From assembly GCF_032118995.1 (NCBI RefSeq), contig NC_092657.1, positions 10,417,391-10,481,390 of the forward strand: a DNA stretch of 64,000 nucleotides, read 5' to 3'. Numbering within the stretch: the first letter of the stretch is position 1; each line of letters starts with the position of its first letter. Both the position numbers and the translations under genes were made by a program. This document shows, in pieces, positions 44,893 through 56,525 of the stretch. This stretch comes from Asterias amurensis. Lineage: Eukaryota; Echinodermata; Asteroidea; Forcipulatida; Asteriidae. Under the pieces are notes generated by a model. That model saw nothing but the letters and a program-made list of their open reading frames with translations. It did no database searches and was not told the DNA's origin.

Positions 44893-46690
44893 TGTGATTT
44901 ACAGTATACCTAGCTCTCTGTTTCTTCTTTTAATGGTCCTCACCTCTTTTTAAAATGGAGTATACCCGAACCGCGCATGCCAATTAGTGCGCAATACCCC
45001 TTCCGCCCCCCCCCCTGCTTTGATCGATAGAAGCTCGGAAGAAAAAAGCAAGGCTGATGTTATTCTCCCGTTTCGTGACCTGCCGACTTGTCTAGAGGAT
45101 GCATTCCACAATAAAAAATGTTAACAATGCATGGCCCCTCTGATGTAAGACTTGGCCGTTCTGTAATTTCAATCATTGTTATCGTTAGATAATATAGTAC
45201 TTTAAATATTCATGTAAATTTTTGCAGTTAATTCTGAACGTGTTTTATTGTTTGCCCTATGTTTTGCCGGTCTGTAAATGTTTATTTTTTTCCTGTATGT
45301 CTGTTGTCTATATTGTCCTGTAAGGCATTCCCAAATTCAGCAAACGCTTTTCAGGCACCAGTGTATTCTGTTTTAATGAAAAAAATCATCATTTTTTTTG
45401 GAACTAGCTTATTAAATCACAAGAGGGCGCTATAATTTTTGCTAAAAAGGTGTCTAGTTTTCAATGATTGAGGGCGCTGTGCGTCTCCTTTGTTGCCAAA
45501 CCCCATTTTGTTAATGTTCAAGGTTGTAACCGTTTTTGGTACTAAAAAGTCCATTTGTTCCTGTAATTTGAAATCCAATTGTTACCTGAACTGGGTGAGT
45601 TGAAAATTAATACTTGTTAATTCCTGTTAAGAGCCCTTAAGGCAGGATAAAGGAAGTCATATGGGGATATATGGTTAATGTACATTTCATATAGGGTTCA
45701 TACCTACAGTTCTTTACAGCCTCTATTATGTCAGACCTTTAAAAAATTATAACTGTGTCTAGGGCTATTCACATTTGGCTGTTTATGTATCAGTAATTGA
45801 TTATATATTTCTCTGTTGTTATTTCCCGCATAAAAAAGAACCAAGAAAACAAACCAATGTAAGCAAGAGGATCAGGAGAGAGAAAGAAATAAACTCTTTA
45901 TCAGATCAGAACAGGATTCCACTTGACTTTTTTGTGTTCATCGGCCAGCTTTGTAGAGCTCTCTGATGCACAGTTTTGTAAGGCAGTAATGATGAGCAAT
46001 GGATTGGATTTTGAATTTCTGTTTCCCTGATTAATGGATGTTTTTACTACTCAGTGTTGTACCATACAACACTAGGAAAAGTGGTCCTGGGTACAAATAT
46101 GCATCAAGTGTCGAGAATTTCAAGCACAATATTATTTGGTGAAACAGATATTGATGGTATCAACAATAATTGTTTGTAAAAATGCCCACAATGAATTCAT
46201 CAGTCTTGTGGGCAAAATATTCTCCCTTTTTCTATACTGATTCTTACTTAAAGCAGTACTGCAAATCAGGACTACGGGCTCCGTCTGCATAGAGTCGAGT
46301 GGACTCTCAATCTGTGCAGCCTTCTTGAAGATCATTCTTAATCGTATCCAGAGCAGTTGATGGTGATTGACCGAATCTGTAGAGCTGAAGAAGCTTCATT
46401 CTTGTACCATCACTAACATCCCTTTCTCGGAGGGCAACGACACTTGCCAAGTCATGGTTATGATCCCACTTCATGGTTACAAGGCTGGGATACCCTTCCT
46501 GAATGTGCTTATCCTTAGACCCGAGTTGTTCATAACACTTAATTTACTAAAATAAGCACTAAATGTGTTAAATGTTAAGTCATAGGCAACAAAGAAGGAC
46601 ATTGTGAAACGGAGGATCATTAGTAATAGAGTGGTGATAAAAACCTATATTGCACAACCAATATCACTGCCTGCGTGTTGTGTGATTATT
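44893..46690. other. Unannotated spacer, possibly containing LINE 3' debris
   Basis: A C-tract is at 45,008-45,016. Minus-strand frames near 46.13-46.33 kb may be downstream remains of the LINE that follows, but I cannot support it. Nothing else recognised. Confidence 0.35.
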
Positions 46691-46699
46691 GCCACGCGC

Positions 46700-47266
46700 A
46701 AAGTTTGCTTTAAGATAAATACGCTATCACACGGTGCGATTGATCACGGAAAACACAGCGCATCTTTTGCCTCGTCGTTGAGCGAATTGTAAGAAAGTGT
46801 TGCATAAAGCTTTGTTGCTGTGTGTCGTCTGCATAGAAATGGGTGGAGACCATGGTGTCAAGCAATGCGGTCAAGGGGTGAAATGTACAAGGTGAAAAGT
46901 AGAGGTCCGAAAAAAGATCCTTGTTGCACAATGTATATAAGATCATAGTTTTTGGATAAATTCCCCTGCAATGTGAACAGACTGTACGATATCGCAAATT
47001 GACTTGAACAAGTTATTGGCAGTTCCCTGAACTCCAAATTGAAATTCTAATCTAGAAGCTGCTGAAAGGTCGAGTTAAACCAGTATAGAACCGCCCATTT
47101 GTTGTCGATGGCAATCATGATGTCATTGTGGATTTTCAACAAAGCTGTTTCAACACTATGGAAACCAATTTATGCGGACTGGAAGTCGTCACGCAATCCA
47201 AACTTTGTGAGGACTACTACCTTTTTAGCAACCTCCCATACAAAAAGTTAGAAATTGGGCGATAAT
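46700..47266 (-). mobile_element. CR1-like LINE reverse-transcriptase fragment
   Basis: On the minus strand the hallmarks occur in order: NYRPISN at about 47,262, HSVETALLKIHNDIMIAI near 47,160, a LDLSAA-type motif near 47,070, and GSFFGPLLFTLYISPL followed by FYADDTQQ near 46,920-46,830. These are RT domains 1 to 5 of a CR1/L2-like non-LTR element, YADD being the catalytic box. They lie in at least three frames, so the copy is dead and truncated. At its 5' side (47,270) it abuts a foldback-element end. Confidence 0.75.
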
Positions 47267-47269
47267 TAT

Positions 47270-47352
47270 GGTTACACACCTATTCACACCTATGGTTACA
47301 CACCTATTCAGACACCCCTATGTTCCAACACATCGGCCTATATTCAGACATC
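47270..47352 (+). mobile_element. End fragment of the TU-like foldback family
   Basis: GGTTACACACCTATT (twice, 47,270 and 47,292) and CAGACACCCCTATGTTCCAA match the outer end and arm unit of the element at 31,852-32,845. It is a short, diverged terminal piece inserted at or next to the LINE RT region. Confidence 0.7.
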
Positions 47353-47834
47353 AGTAGTATGAGAGGCGTTCATGACCCCGTTTTTGAGAGGTGGATCGTG
47401 ATCCACAAGTTGTGTGTATCATGGCTCGGGTGGGTCGTTGTAATGTAGGACGCTTCCCAGTACAGACAGCAAGCGGGGAGGCCAAAGTGTAAGACATCAC
47501 AGTTAGACGATACATTGTTAAACTTGGATATATTATTACTTTTTTTTGTTTTACGATCGAGTATGAATTTTACTATTTTTTTAACCAAAGAACTAGCGTA
47601 AGCTAGCATAGCGTAAGAGTTTACGAGTCCAGTAGTTCTGTTGTCGTCTGCTACGTTTTCATCGTGTTCAAACTTGCCCTCAATTGTTGTACCGGCCAAA
47701 AGACCCGAGCGGAACACGTAATTGTGTGTACGTACCATATTATGCCCTGTATGAACTAATTAAACTGTCGCGTGTATCCTTGGTTTCTGAAAATGGTCAT
47801 ACCCGGCTCTCAAAGGCTGTCCCGTGGTAATCTT
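47353..47834. other. Unannotated spacer
   Basis: A 122-codon minus frame (47,370-47,738) has no recognisable domain. Confidence 0.35.
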
Positions 47835-48739
47835 TCATGTTAAAGCCGCCGGGAAGCTTGGTAACTTGTAATTGGTGTACCCGACGATTGCTGAGGTTGG
47901 ACAAGATGCACTTGCAGATACTAATGGAGATGTGGCACTTTGGGATGGGAGTGGAAGATCCGCTACGTCATTTTCAGCCTCTGGGAGTGGTGCCTCTCTG
48001 AAAGAAATGTACGAGAATTTATTTTTGTTGTTCAACCTATACGCTTTGGGGCTTCTTTTTGGATGGTCAAATTTGGAATGAATTTAAAAATACACAAAGA
48101 CATGAACAGTTCTCAATTAAGAAGATCAACCAAAAGTGTTTCATTTCAAATGTAATTAACACAAGTCGGTAAATGAGCAGCACCACTGTAGCGTAGTGCA
48201 AAATTTCGTTCGCAAAAGAGCAATGTATGTTATGTGTGCAGTCAGGGTGTGTACTTATTTATACACATTTTTGACCATGTCAGATACCTGGGACATCATC
48301 TACCAATCAAAAGCTTTGGACACATTTATCTTGATATTACATCACATTTAGTGATGTCAGCTCCAACTGGCTAGCATGCCTGGTTGCACAAAACGTGCAT
48401 GCACACACAAAAATGACTTTTTTTCTGAGTACCAGGTTCTGCTGTGGTCAAGCGGACAATTGCTGGATAATTTGCTTACCTCATCAGTAACTGCACCTGG
48501 CGAATGTCCACCACATTGATCACCAAAGGCCCTTCAAAAATCTCCTTCTCATCCATTTCGACGAAATCAGTGATGTCCATGTCCCATGCTTGTAAATTGA
48601 TTTTGTCAATCTCAATGTCAAATTCCTGAGTCACTTTCTTAGAGATCTCTTGTCTGGAAGCTCCACTTTCATTGTTTGTGCTGATTTGTACTCTTTTTTT
48701 CAGCCCATATTTCAACAAACACTTGTGCCCGAAATTCAA
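47835..48739 (-). CDS. Two-exon hypothetical gene, ubiquitin-like N-terminal domain
   Basis: Minus strand. Exon A ends at 48,480 (ATG AG/GTAAGC); exon B runs 47,997-47,835 after TACATTTCTTTCAG. Joining in phase 2 keeps the frame. Exon A reads LLKYGLKKRVQISTNNESGA, KKVTQEFDIEIDKINLQAWD, then DITDFVEMDEKEIFEGPLVI. The LQ-x-WD...DFVEMDE pattern with alternating strands looks like the ubiquitin/PB1-like N-terminus of several uncharacterised invertebrate proteins. Exon B is Ser/Pro-rich and ends YTNYKLPSFPAALT-stop; Y-x-LP-x-FP-x-x-L also occurs in those proteins. The true start lies upstream: no ATG is in frame before 48,739 and a stop precedes it, so an earlier exon is missing. It may be a truncated transposon-type gene. 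Unspliced, the donor gives a stop. Confidence 0.45.
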
Positions 48740-50704
48740 AGTTTAGGTTTGTTTGCGAATGTAAATACAGAGAATACTTTGGCAGATAAAAGTTTCAGTA
48801 CAAAATCAAGGTTTCTTCTTCAATTACACATTATACACACACTGATATCAAAATTACCCGTAATTTCTTATACAATGATGAAAGGCTCTTGATTTATACA
48901 TTAGAAAGAGTACAATTTAGCAATATAAAAACAATCAACTTGTGGCAAGACTTGAATAATTACATGGAACTAATTGGCAAATCACAGTACTGTCATTTAA
49001 AGAAAATCATCTATATAAAAATCAAACATACATTTTTGAAAAATCACAACGATCAGCCCTAGCCAGCCAAAGTTAAAACGACGAAATTTCTTGTTACCAC
49101 CTCCTGTCTCTTTCCTTCCTAGGGGATGTTGACTACCTCCCGATGGGATCGCGAAAACTGCTCACGTCGGAGCTCCACTCCCTCGTGTAGTTTGCTTTGT
49201 GCTTGCAAACAGTTTGCCTAATTTGTTCAGTTTGGGTATCCTTTGGGATACATTCCATGAATACCAAAAACAGTACATGTGGGATAGCAACTGGTTTAGC
49301 GGCAACACGTTCTCATTTTGGTACGATTGGTGCCACACCTATATTTGTCGCCGGGCTGCTGTAAGCAATTTATTATTCATTGAGCCCTTAGGTTGATTTC
49401 CCCAAAGTTTGGAGGCAAGGAATGAGAGGAAATTAGATTCCCATATGTACTTTTAGCTGAAATTTATTTACTATATACCTCTCGGTTTTACTTGCACCCT
49501 CCCAATAATTCTATGACGGAATTTGATCCTCAGATTTATATTGGCATTATTCCAAACTGGTTTATTACCGGACATACATCTTGGTTCAAGATTTTTTCTT
49601 GGAATTAGCTATGACCTTGGGAAGTCTTGAAGTGATATATAACTTCGCATAATATTTAGTCATTGATTTTCATGATTTAACTAAGGCTTTGAGAAAAGTT
49701 TTTGTGGAGTTCATTCGTCCAGGCATTGCGAATGGAATCAAGATCATTACCGCAGACTCGAGTTGTTGTAATTTTCTCCCAGTCAAGCTTTATTGTTATT
49801 TTTCACTCATTTGTGCCAATGTAAACATTTCCGAGCATTTAGAGTGGCTCGTTGATGCTAAAACCTATTCCTAAAATTGTTATACTAAAGAGTAAAGAAT
49901 AGCTCTGGTTCAGTTTATATTTATTCAGGCCGGGAAACATATACCATTTTATGGAAACGTAAACCTGCCACATTCATGTTATTTTTGCAGATTAAAATGG
50001 AGATTTTTCTTATTGAACTTTGAGCAGATAGTCGAATTGCTTAACTTCACTGTCTTGAAATTGTTATTATACTGATTCTTGAGAAGATAATAATGTACAA
50101 AGTTGTGTAATTTAAATTTACTTAATTCTGGTTCTTTCTTTGAACTTTCACAGAACCGTTCTGACTTGTTTTTTTTTGTTCTATGTGAACATAACTTGAA
50201 ACTGTAAATAAGCACCTAATAAAGTAACTATACAATCAAGGTTCGTATCGTTGTCACTGCCTGAAGTGCCCTTCCAATAACTAGGTTACATAAGCATGTA
50301 TGCAAATATAAAAATAAGTTATTGGATTCATAATTTCCATCCTGCAGTTGAATTGCACAGATTTGCAATTTCATTTGCAATTTTAAAAAGGGAAAATAAT
50401 TAGCTGGAATGGGTACACTTTCACACTCTGCAAAGTGCTTGCAATTCAATACACTTATGTGCAATTTAATTTCAGAAAATTCATGAATATAAACATTGGA
50501 GTGTATGAATTAAATATATTTTCATGTACAACACTTTTATATGTGTTGAAAATTGCTTTGAAACGACAAACATTCTAATTATCAAACGAATTGTTGATTT
50601 ATATGACACCAACGGCATTAATTTGCAATCCAAACGCTGGTGTTACCTAATACTGGTTTTAATTTCAAACAAAAGCGCATGCGTGTGTCGAATTGAGGCC
50701 TGTG
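48740..50704. other. AT-rich spacer
   Basis: No gene recognised. Short frames near 49.2-49.9 kb and 50.0-50.46 kb are unsupported. Confidence 0.4.
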
Positions 50705-50726
50705 ATTGGTCAAGACGAATTATGGG
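50705..50726 (+). promoter_or_regulatory. Inverted CCAAT box before candidate first exon
   Basis: ATTGG at 50,705-50,709 lies 18-22 bp before the ATG at 50,727, in a locally GC-richer stretch. No TATA box is seen. An earlier ATG at 50,722 opens an overlapping 13-codon frame (MGCAAGRWREHNM-stop) that could act as an upstream ORF. Weak evidence. Confidence 0.3.
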
Positions 50727-52998
50727 ATGCGCTGCCGGCCGCTGGCGAGAACACAACATGTGAGAGAAAGTTGCCTTTACACTGAATTATACCAAGAAAT
50801 AGTGTTCTGCTCGAAGGACCATCCGGAAGTTAGTCCAGGGGACCACGACGAGTTTGCGGATCTTGGTAAGTCATAATATTATGGCATCCAAATGAGAAGC
50901 TTTTTTGTCAGTTTTTCCCGAGCGGTGCGGGGAGAATTAACGATCTTAAGTGTGTGGGGCGACTGGTACAACATAATTGCCACGTATGATACGTCCCGTT
51001 ATAAACCACAGTACGTCGATGTCTGTGAATGTGAATTGGCTTACAATGGCGTACTCTTACTGGTTTTGAAGTTCTGCATGTAGACGTACGTAGCCTAGCT
51101 AGAAATGGTTAAATCATGGAGTCGAATTCTACCTCCATGGTAATAATAGTTACGTGGGTTAACTGTGAAATATCAGGGTTGGGTGGGGGTGAAGGGGGGT
51201 GGGGGGTCATACATAGGTCAAACCAAGAAAACGAACTTTGGTCGGCCGTTACTGGCTTACGTGATTGGAGTATTCCATTGTGCTAATACATGCATGAGAG
51301 ATTTAACACCGACAAGAGGGTGGGCCAGCTGAAGTCAAGGTGGTATTTTTTTTGTTTTTGTTAGCTGAGTGTAATATTTTCAATTTAAAAAGACTTGTCA
51401 CAAAGCTTTTAAAAAACCTATGAGAAAAAAGAGATCAAGAATTACATAAAAATATTGCGGTTATTCTGTGGACAAAAAAAATCATATTTATTTGGTTTGC
51501 GATAGCACCATAATATGTGTATCGACTTGCCAGGGCTCGTCAGGGCATCTACATTAAGTACATATGCACTGCTAGGCCTAACATGCCTAGTAAACAGTAT
51601 TTGGAAATAACTTATTAAACAAGAGCTCCTTCATGAATTTGGATAACAAAATAGGATTTCAACTGGATAAAGATCAAGGTGTTTATTTTGTTGATGACAA
51701 AGATGGTGCCGGCATTGATGCTGATGTCATAACCTTGCTTGTCCCGAACTGAAACCTGTCACTTTATTTTAATATAAGTATAACAATCTGGTCCTCATGG
51801 CTCTCTCCAGAAAGCATGCTGAGAACATGCTTGTCATTCTTGGAGGAGTATGTCCTTGTAATACATCCGGGTAAGACAGAGTACCTCGTCATCCAGATAC
51901 TTTTAACAGATTCGACAATCACTTTTCGTGGAGCCATTATACCACGTGTCAGCAAGTTTCGCTATCTTGGCACAACAATAACTCACAATCTAAATGACAG
52001 CAAAGAAGTCCGGATAAGAATAGGGATCGGAAAGGCAGCACTTCCGAAATGCAAATACTTGGCATATTCGAGTGTTTCCCTTGACACAAAGTCACAGCAA
52101 GTACAGTCTTTGGTGATTGCCAACGTGCTGACCTAAAGCGCTTCGATGCTTTTGGCAGAATGGTTTGGCGAACCGTGCTGGGCATAAAGTGGTCAGACTT
52201 CATCACAAATGAAAGGCTGGCTCAACTGATTGGTGGACGGTGGTGTCTCACGAGTGATGAGGTGCGCTCATGTGACGAGACAGGGAGGCCTACCCAGCGC
52301 AGCCATAGATGGTCTGCCTCCAGGAACAATTCGAGGCTGAGGCCGCCCTAAGCTGTGCTGGATAGACAACGTCACAAAGTGGAGTGGAAGAAGCGTCAAA
52401 GAACTGAGACGAGAAGCAATTGAAAGACACTAGGTGATGGCGTAACTCCAGCAGTGCGCCACCTTAACAACCTGAGGACGGGGCGGCCATGGACGCAAGT
52501 CTTTGCTGAATGATGATGATGATAACAATCTGATTTGGTTGCATGGACGAACAAAAATAAAGACCCATGTCTACCCTAACTATACATTTCGTTTTGCCCT
52601 TCACCGATGAGTGATATTAAGCACTGTATACTCAGTGCATGTTTTTTTTTCCTGCACGAACCAAAATGCAAAGAGAGTGCTTATCACGGTGAAGGGGAAA
52701 AAAAAATAATATTCATTTCCCCTGATGCGTAGTTTTCAGCAATTTTCAATACCCTTCTATTGTATTTCTAATGGTATGAAAACAAACCATAACCTGAAAC
52801 CTGAAATCAATGTACGTTCTATTTTTCAGCTCCCTGTAGTCGTGAGCCAAGTATCATCAGTGACACAACTGGAGTTATCAGCCCCAGTGATGACGGTTCA
52901 TCAGAAAGGAGCCCCTCATTACAACCAAAGAGAGCGAGGTTAATATCACCAACTCGAATGGCACAAACTATGATGGTGAGGAAGCTGAAGCGAAGGAG
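50727..52998 (+). CDS. Candidate spliced host gene, 5' part (basic Ser/Pro-rich protein)
   Basis: Exon 1 is 50,727-50,865 (ATG to CTTG/GTAAGT); exon 2 is 52,830-52,998 (TTCTATTTTTCAG to GGAG/GTAAGG). The join (G + CT) keeps an open frame of 102 codons. It reads CRPLARTQHVRESCLYTELY, QEIVFCSKDHPEVSPGDHDE and FADLAPCSREPSIISDTTG, then SPSDDGSSERSPSLQPKRAR, LISPTRMAQTMMVRKLKRR. PKRAR and RKLKRR look like nuclear localisation signals, and SP sites suggest phosphorylation. Both exons would stop right after the donor if unspliced. The protein continues in phase 2; no further exon is certain. No family recognised. The intron holds an RTE-like LINE tail and a SINE fragment. Confidence 0.5.
51816..52530 (+). 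mobile_element. RTE-like LINE, 3' end fragment
   Basis: 51,816-52,136 reads HPGKTEYLVIQ, then ITFRGAIIPRVSKFRYLGTT, ITHNLNDSKEVRIRIGIGKA, the post-catalytic RT region with its FRYLG motif. After frame changes, 52,330-52,430 gives GRPKLCWIDNVTKWSGRSVK, ELRREAIERH, a typical C-terminal motif. It ends in TGATGATGATGATAA (about 52,512-52,527), the short 3' repeat usual for this group. 5'-truncated and inactive; lies in the intron of the candidate gene in the same orientation. Confidence 0.75.
52600..52738. mobile_element. SINE-A tail fragments in inverted arrangement
   Basis: CACCGATGAGTGATATTAAG, CACTGTATACTCAGT (minus-strand tail) is followed by CACGGTGAAGGGGAAAAAAA, ATAATATTCATTTCCCCTGA (plus-strand tail). 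Same palindromic logic as 8573-8826 but much more decayed. Confidence 0.6.
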
Positions 52999-52999
52999 G

Positions 53000-55033
53000 T
53001 AAGGAGGTACACATTCAACCATGATTCAATAACGAAAGTGTTGTTTGAAATTCAGCAGCTGGCTGTGTTGAGCTTCTGATGGGTAGACTACCTAGTGTTG
53101 ATCTTCTGTCTGAAGTTATCCTTGATCAAGGCTGTTGACCTACTGTTCCCCGGCCCGGTTCGCGGCACACGCATGCAGTGCATACACAAATGTACATTAC
53201 CATACATTGTACAGCGAGAACAGTATAGCGTAGTCGTGAGAACGGTCGTGTCTTTGTATTTTCAACCTCAAACACGTGGCTCAAACAACAGCCTTGATGG
53301 GTTTGTAAAGCTTTATCGGAATTCCGATAAAAGGGTATTCATGATGTGGGCGTGTCATTCTAAACATTGGCCATTCACAGGCGCGATTGAGAATGACGTA
53401 TTACTGCTAGCAATCATGCCACGTCCATGTGTGTGTCTCTGTACGCTAGCTGTATATGTACATGTACTGTACTACGTGCTTTTTATAGCAGTTTCGGGAG
53501 CGTGGTGTATATTAGCTATGATTGTAAGGGGTCTGAATGCGCTGCCGGACGGGTGAGCCGGACATGACTCGCCCGGTCGGTAATGGTGTTGAACAACTTC
53601 GAACAACTTCCGTTGTCTTGCGTTTCATTATAACAGGAGGACTAGCATCATAATTACAACGTAGCTGTACTATAAGTGTAACGTTGTAGTGTAGTACTAG
53701 TAGTATGGCAAGAGTTAGTTTATGAAATTGAACTTTATTTGTAGTTGTTGTTCAGCCACACGCCATCTTCTACCGTCTGTCGACAACACATATTTTCGAT
53801 CCCCAATTTTGATTTACCGCGAGAAACGTAATGAATAATATATGTCTACATTAAGACAAAATAAACAGCTGGGTTTCTTATCTCATCTGGTCTGTGTTTG
53901 TGCTTCAAGGGGATGGGGTGTGTTGTACTGTCATATTTATGCCCAACACCTAAGAATTCTTACCAAGTAGCCATCTTCCCGAAAACCCATGACACCTGGA
54001 TACTTTTTTAACCTTTCTCAAACACATTTCACATAGTCTAATTTTCTTCCTTCTATTTCTAAACCCATGATTGATGCATTAAACGCGGTTGTTATATTTT
54101 GGTGAAAGTTTGTGTAGTTGTGTTGCAAATTATACTCCACTGATTTCCAGCGACTTACAGTTTTGTTTTACTAGTAGGGATTTCTCCCTCGCCCGCCGCC
54201 ATTATTGCAACTATACTACAGCCACTGCTTGTTTACAATTCGTCGACGAGCACATGTATGCGAGTGCTTGCAGAACAACGTTGTGATTGACATCGCAGCG
54301 AGAGTTTATAGGTCAACCAACAACCAATGAGAACGGGTTGTTAGTAAACATTAGCATAATGAGCTCCGCCCTAAATTTTGGCAGATACAAAACCATCAAG
54401 GCGCTACTTGGGAAGTACCCATGTACCGTAAGTGTACTGTATACAGATGGTACATGTACATGTACAGTACGTATGTGTACATACGCTGTACACGTATTAT
54501 ATGCACTGTGTTATGTATGGGGGTGCGCCGGCGGAATTCAGTGATGGGGACTGGGATTTTGCAGATCGCGGCTGGCTGTAGCGCCTTGATCAAGGCTAGT
54601 GTGAAGTGTATGATGTTACATGGGTAAAACTTTGTGGTAGGTCCAAATCATCCCAGGTTTTGTTCCATCATGTTAATGAAGTACCCTTATTTGGCAGAGG
54701 TTCATGAGCTCATTTTTTTAATTAATATGGCAGGAAGTATAGAGGAATGCTCATCTGCCAAATCAAAATTAAAATGTACACTATATCTGTAATTCTGAAA
54801 TGTTAAAAGTTTGATCATATTGTAGCGAAATATAGGGCGCCCTCTTTCCGTAAATTATATCCCATGGTAGATACTTGAGTGGTAACCGGACGTCTTCCAC
54901 TGTTGAAGACGCGGGCGTGTAGAACGTCCACTGTCCGGGCCGCACGGGGTATATTAGCACGAGTCAGTGACAGCAACGGGGTCTTGCTTGTCTGGTTCGC
55001 GTGGTGTGAGCACCATTGTTTTAGCGTGCCGAC
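53000..55033. other. Spacer with GTAC-rich stretch
   Basis: No convincing exon was found. A 153-codon plus frame (53,095-53,556) shows no domain. 54,412-54,512 is full of GTAC/TGTACA steps and can fold on itself (ATGTACATGTACAGTACGTA). Confidence 0.4.
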
Positions 55034-55075
55034 ATGTCCGTTATTCCTGAGATCCTTACAGGCTGTACAGTTCCC
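55034..55075 (+). other. Possible short coding exon
   Basis: ATG at 55,034 opens MSVIPEILTGCTVP, ending in phase 0 at CCC/GTAAGT. It is preceded by a GC-richer stretch. If joined to the AG at 56,445-56,446 it would read on for 19 codons and stop. Weak. Confidence 0.2.
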
Positions 55076-55384
55076 GTAAGTGTTTATTATTTCTCACTCC
55101 TCTCTTGCTCAAGGGTTATTCTTGACAGTAATTCCCTTATTTACCAACACTTTTTCCAAATTTCCATTTATTACTATTTGATTGATTAGTATCGTCTGTA
55201 TGATTATTGTTTAAAAAATGAATGATTTATTCCAGATTTATATTTTTGAAGCAATAATATCAAAAGTTCATGAACAAATTCATGTCAATACTTGTGTTGT
55301 TTTTATTTACACCACTTTCAAATAAATTTACACCATGTTTGTTTTTTACAGTTGAAAGCATTTATTATTGTACAATGTGTTTAA

Positions 55385-55830
55385 TTCCGGGTACTGGTGT
55401 TGAGTAACACCAAGCGTCTTATTCACTCCCTGTCTTGGTGTGGATTTACACACCCTAATTGGTGTTAAAAAAGTCCAAAGTATTTTTGGACACCAGCACT
55501 CTTGCCCAATATGAAAACCACTCTGGAATTAATTTAACCCGCCTTCGGTATTAGATTTCTATACCGAGATTGGTGTTAAATTAATTTAACTCCAAAATTC
55601 GGGTTGTTTAACACCCGCATTATTGCCCAATATAAACACCAAATTGGAATTAAACTACTCCCCACTTGGTGCTAGATTTCTACACCGATACTGGTGTTAA
55701 CTTACTTAAATTCCCAAATGGGAATTGTTAAACACTGAAATTCTTGCCCAATATGAATGACGGACAAGGATAATATTTAACACCGATGGTGTACATTTTA
55801 ACACCACAGTTTTTTGCAGTGTACATCTTT
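55385..55830. repeat. ~120-bp tandem repeat with GGTGTTAAA motifs
   Basis: TTGCCCAATATGAA-type blocks at about 55,503, 55,623 and 55,745 mark 120-122 bp units. Each holds a TTAGATTTCTA(C/T)ACCGA block followed by TTGGTGTTAA-like sequence. The end reads ACACCACAGTTTTTTGCAGTGTAC. About 3.5 units; non-coding. Confidence 0.85.
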
Positions 55831-55892
55831 AACCAAGATCTAGCTAAGAAGATGTGACTGCAAACACCGTGGACCCTGCACCACCCGTCATC

Positions 55893-55992
55893 TTTTAGTC
55901 GGCCTCCACCAACCCAACCTAGTACAAGTACTACGTGTTGTACATCTTCGCTAACAAGTCGGCCTCCAACCCAACCTAGTACGAGTACTAGT
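55893..55992. repeat. ~61-bp duplication (GTCGGCCTCC..CCCAACCTAGTAC)
   Basis: GTCGGCCTCCACCAACCCAA with CCTAGTACAAGTAC near 55,898 is repeated as GTCGGCCTCCAACCCAACCT near 55,959. Partly palindromic (GTACGAGTAC). A poly-G tract follows at 56,115-56,132. Confidence 0.7.
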
Positions 55993-56446
55993 AGCACCGA
56001 AAAGTTGATAAATGGTTAATGTATAACTTACATGATTCGCACGTAGAAACGTTTTGCTTTGTTTGTCTGTTTGGGTTTTGTTTCTCCTTTTTTCTTTTCC
56101 TCTTAGTTTAAAGGGGGGGGGGGGGGGGGGGTCGGGTCTGAATGCTGCCTGTCAAAGTTTAACTATTTATTTATAGGTAATTTGTATATGTAGGATTGAT
56201 AAAGCTGATTGTGGTTGTCTTTCTTTATGTGATTCAACATGTTTCATGTATACAGGAAAGAAAAAAAACCCTGAAAATTTGGAATATTATATGAAACGGG
56301 AGAAAACAAGTTTAAAAGTCTATGCCCATTTTCTACTGAGCATGTAGACAAGTTGTCTATTTTGACTGGACCAATCGAAAGTAGGGGTTTTCAAATGAAA
56401 TTTCCTTTACGTTGTGATATAATTTCTCAAAGTCATTTCTGCATAG

Positions 56447-56525
56447 GATTCAAAATGCCTGAATACCACGCCGACGGAGCAAGGAATAAGCCGCCGGCGG
56501 AGTTGAACAACGGGATGAACTCTAG
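56447..56525 (+). other. Possible exon (MPEYHADGARNKPPAELNNG)
   Basis: Between an AG at 56,445-56,446 and a GTAAAC donor at 56,526. ATG at 56,455 opens MPEYHADGARNKPPAELNNG, MNS in phase 2. Unspliced it stops within the donor. Low confidence; the next DNA is a pogo element. Confidence 0.25.

Noticed and set aside
53095-53556. 153-codon plus-strand open frame
   Set aside because: Low-complexity Val/Leu/Cys composition without a recognisable domain or good splice context; length alone is not enough.
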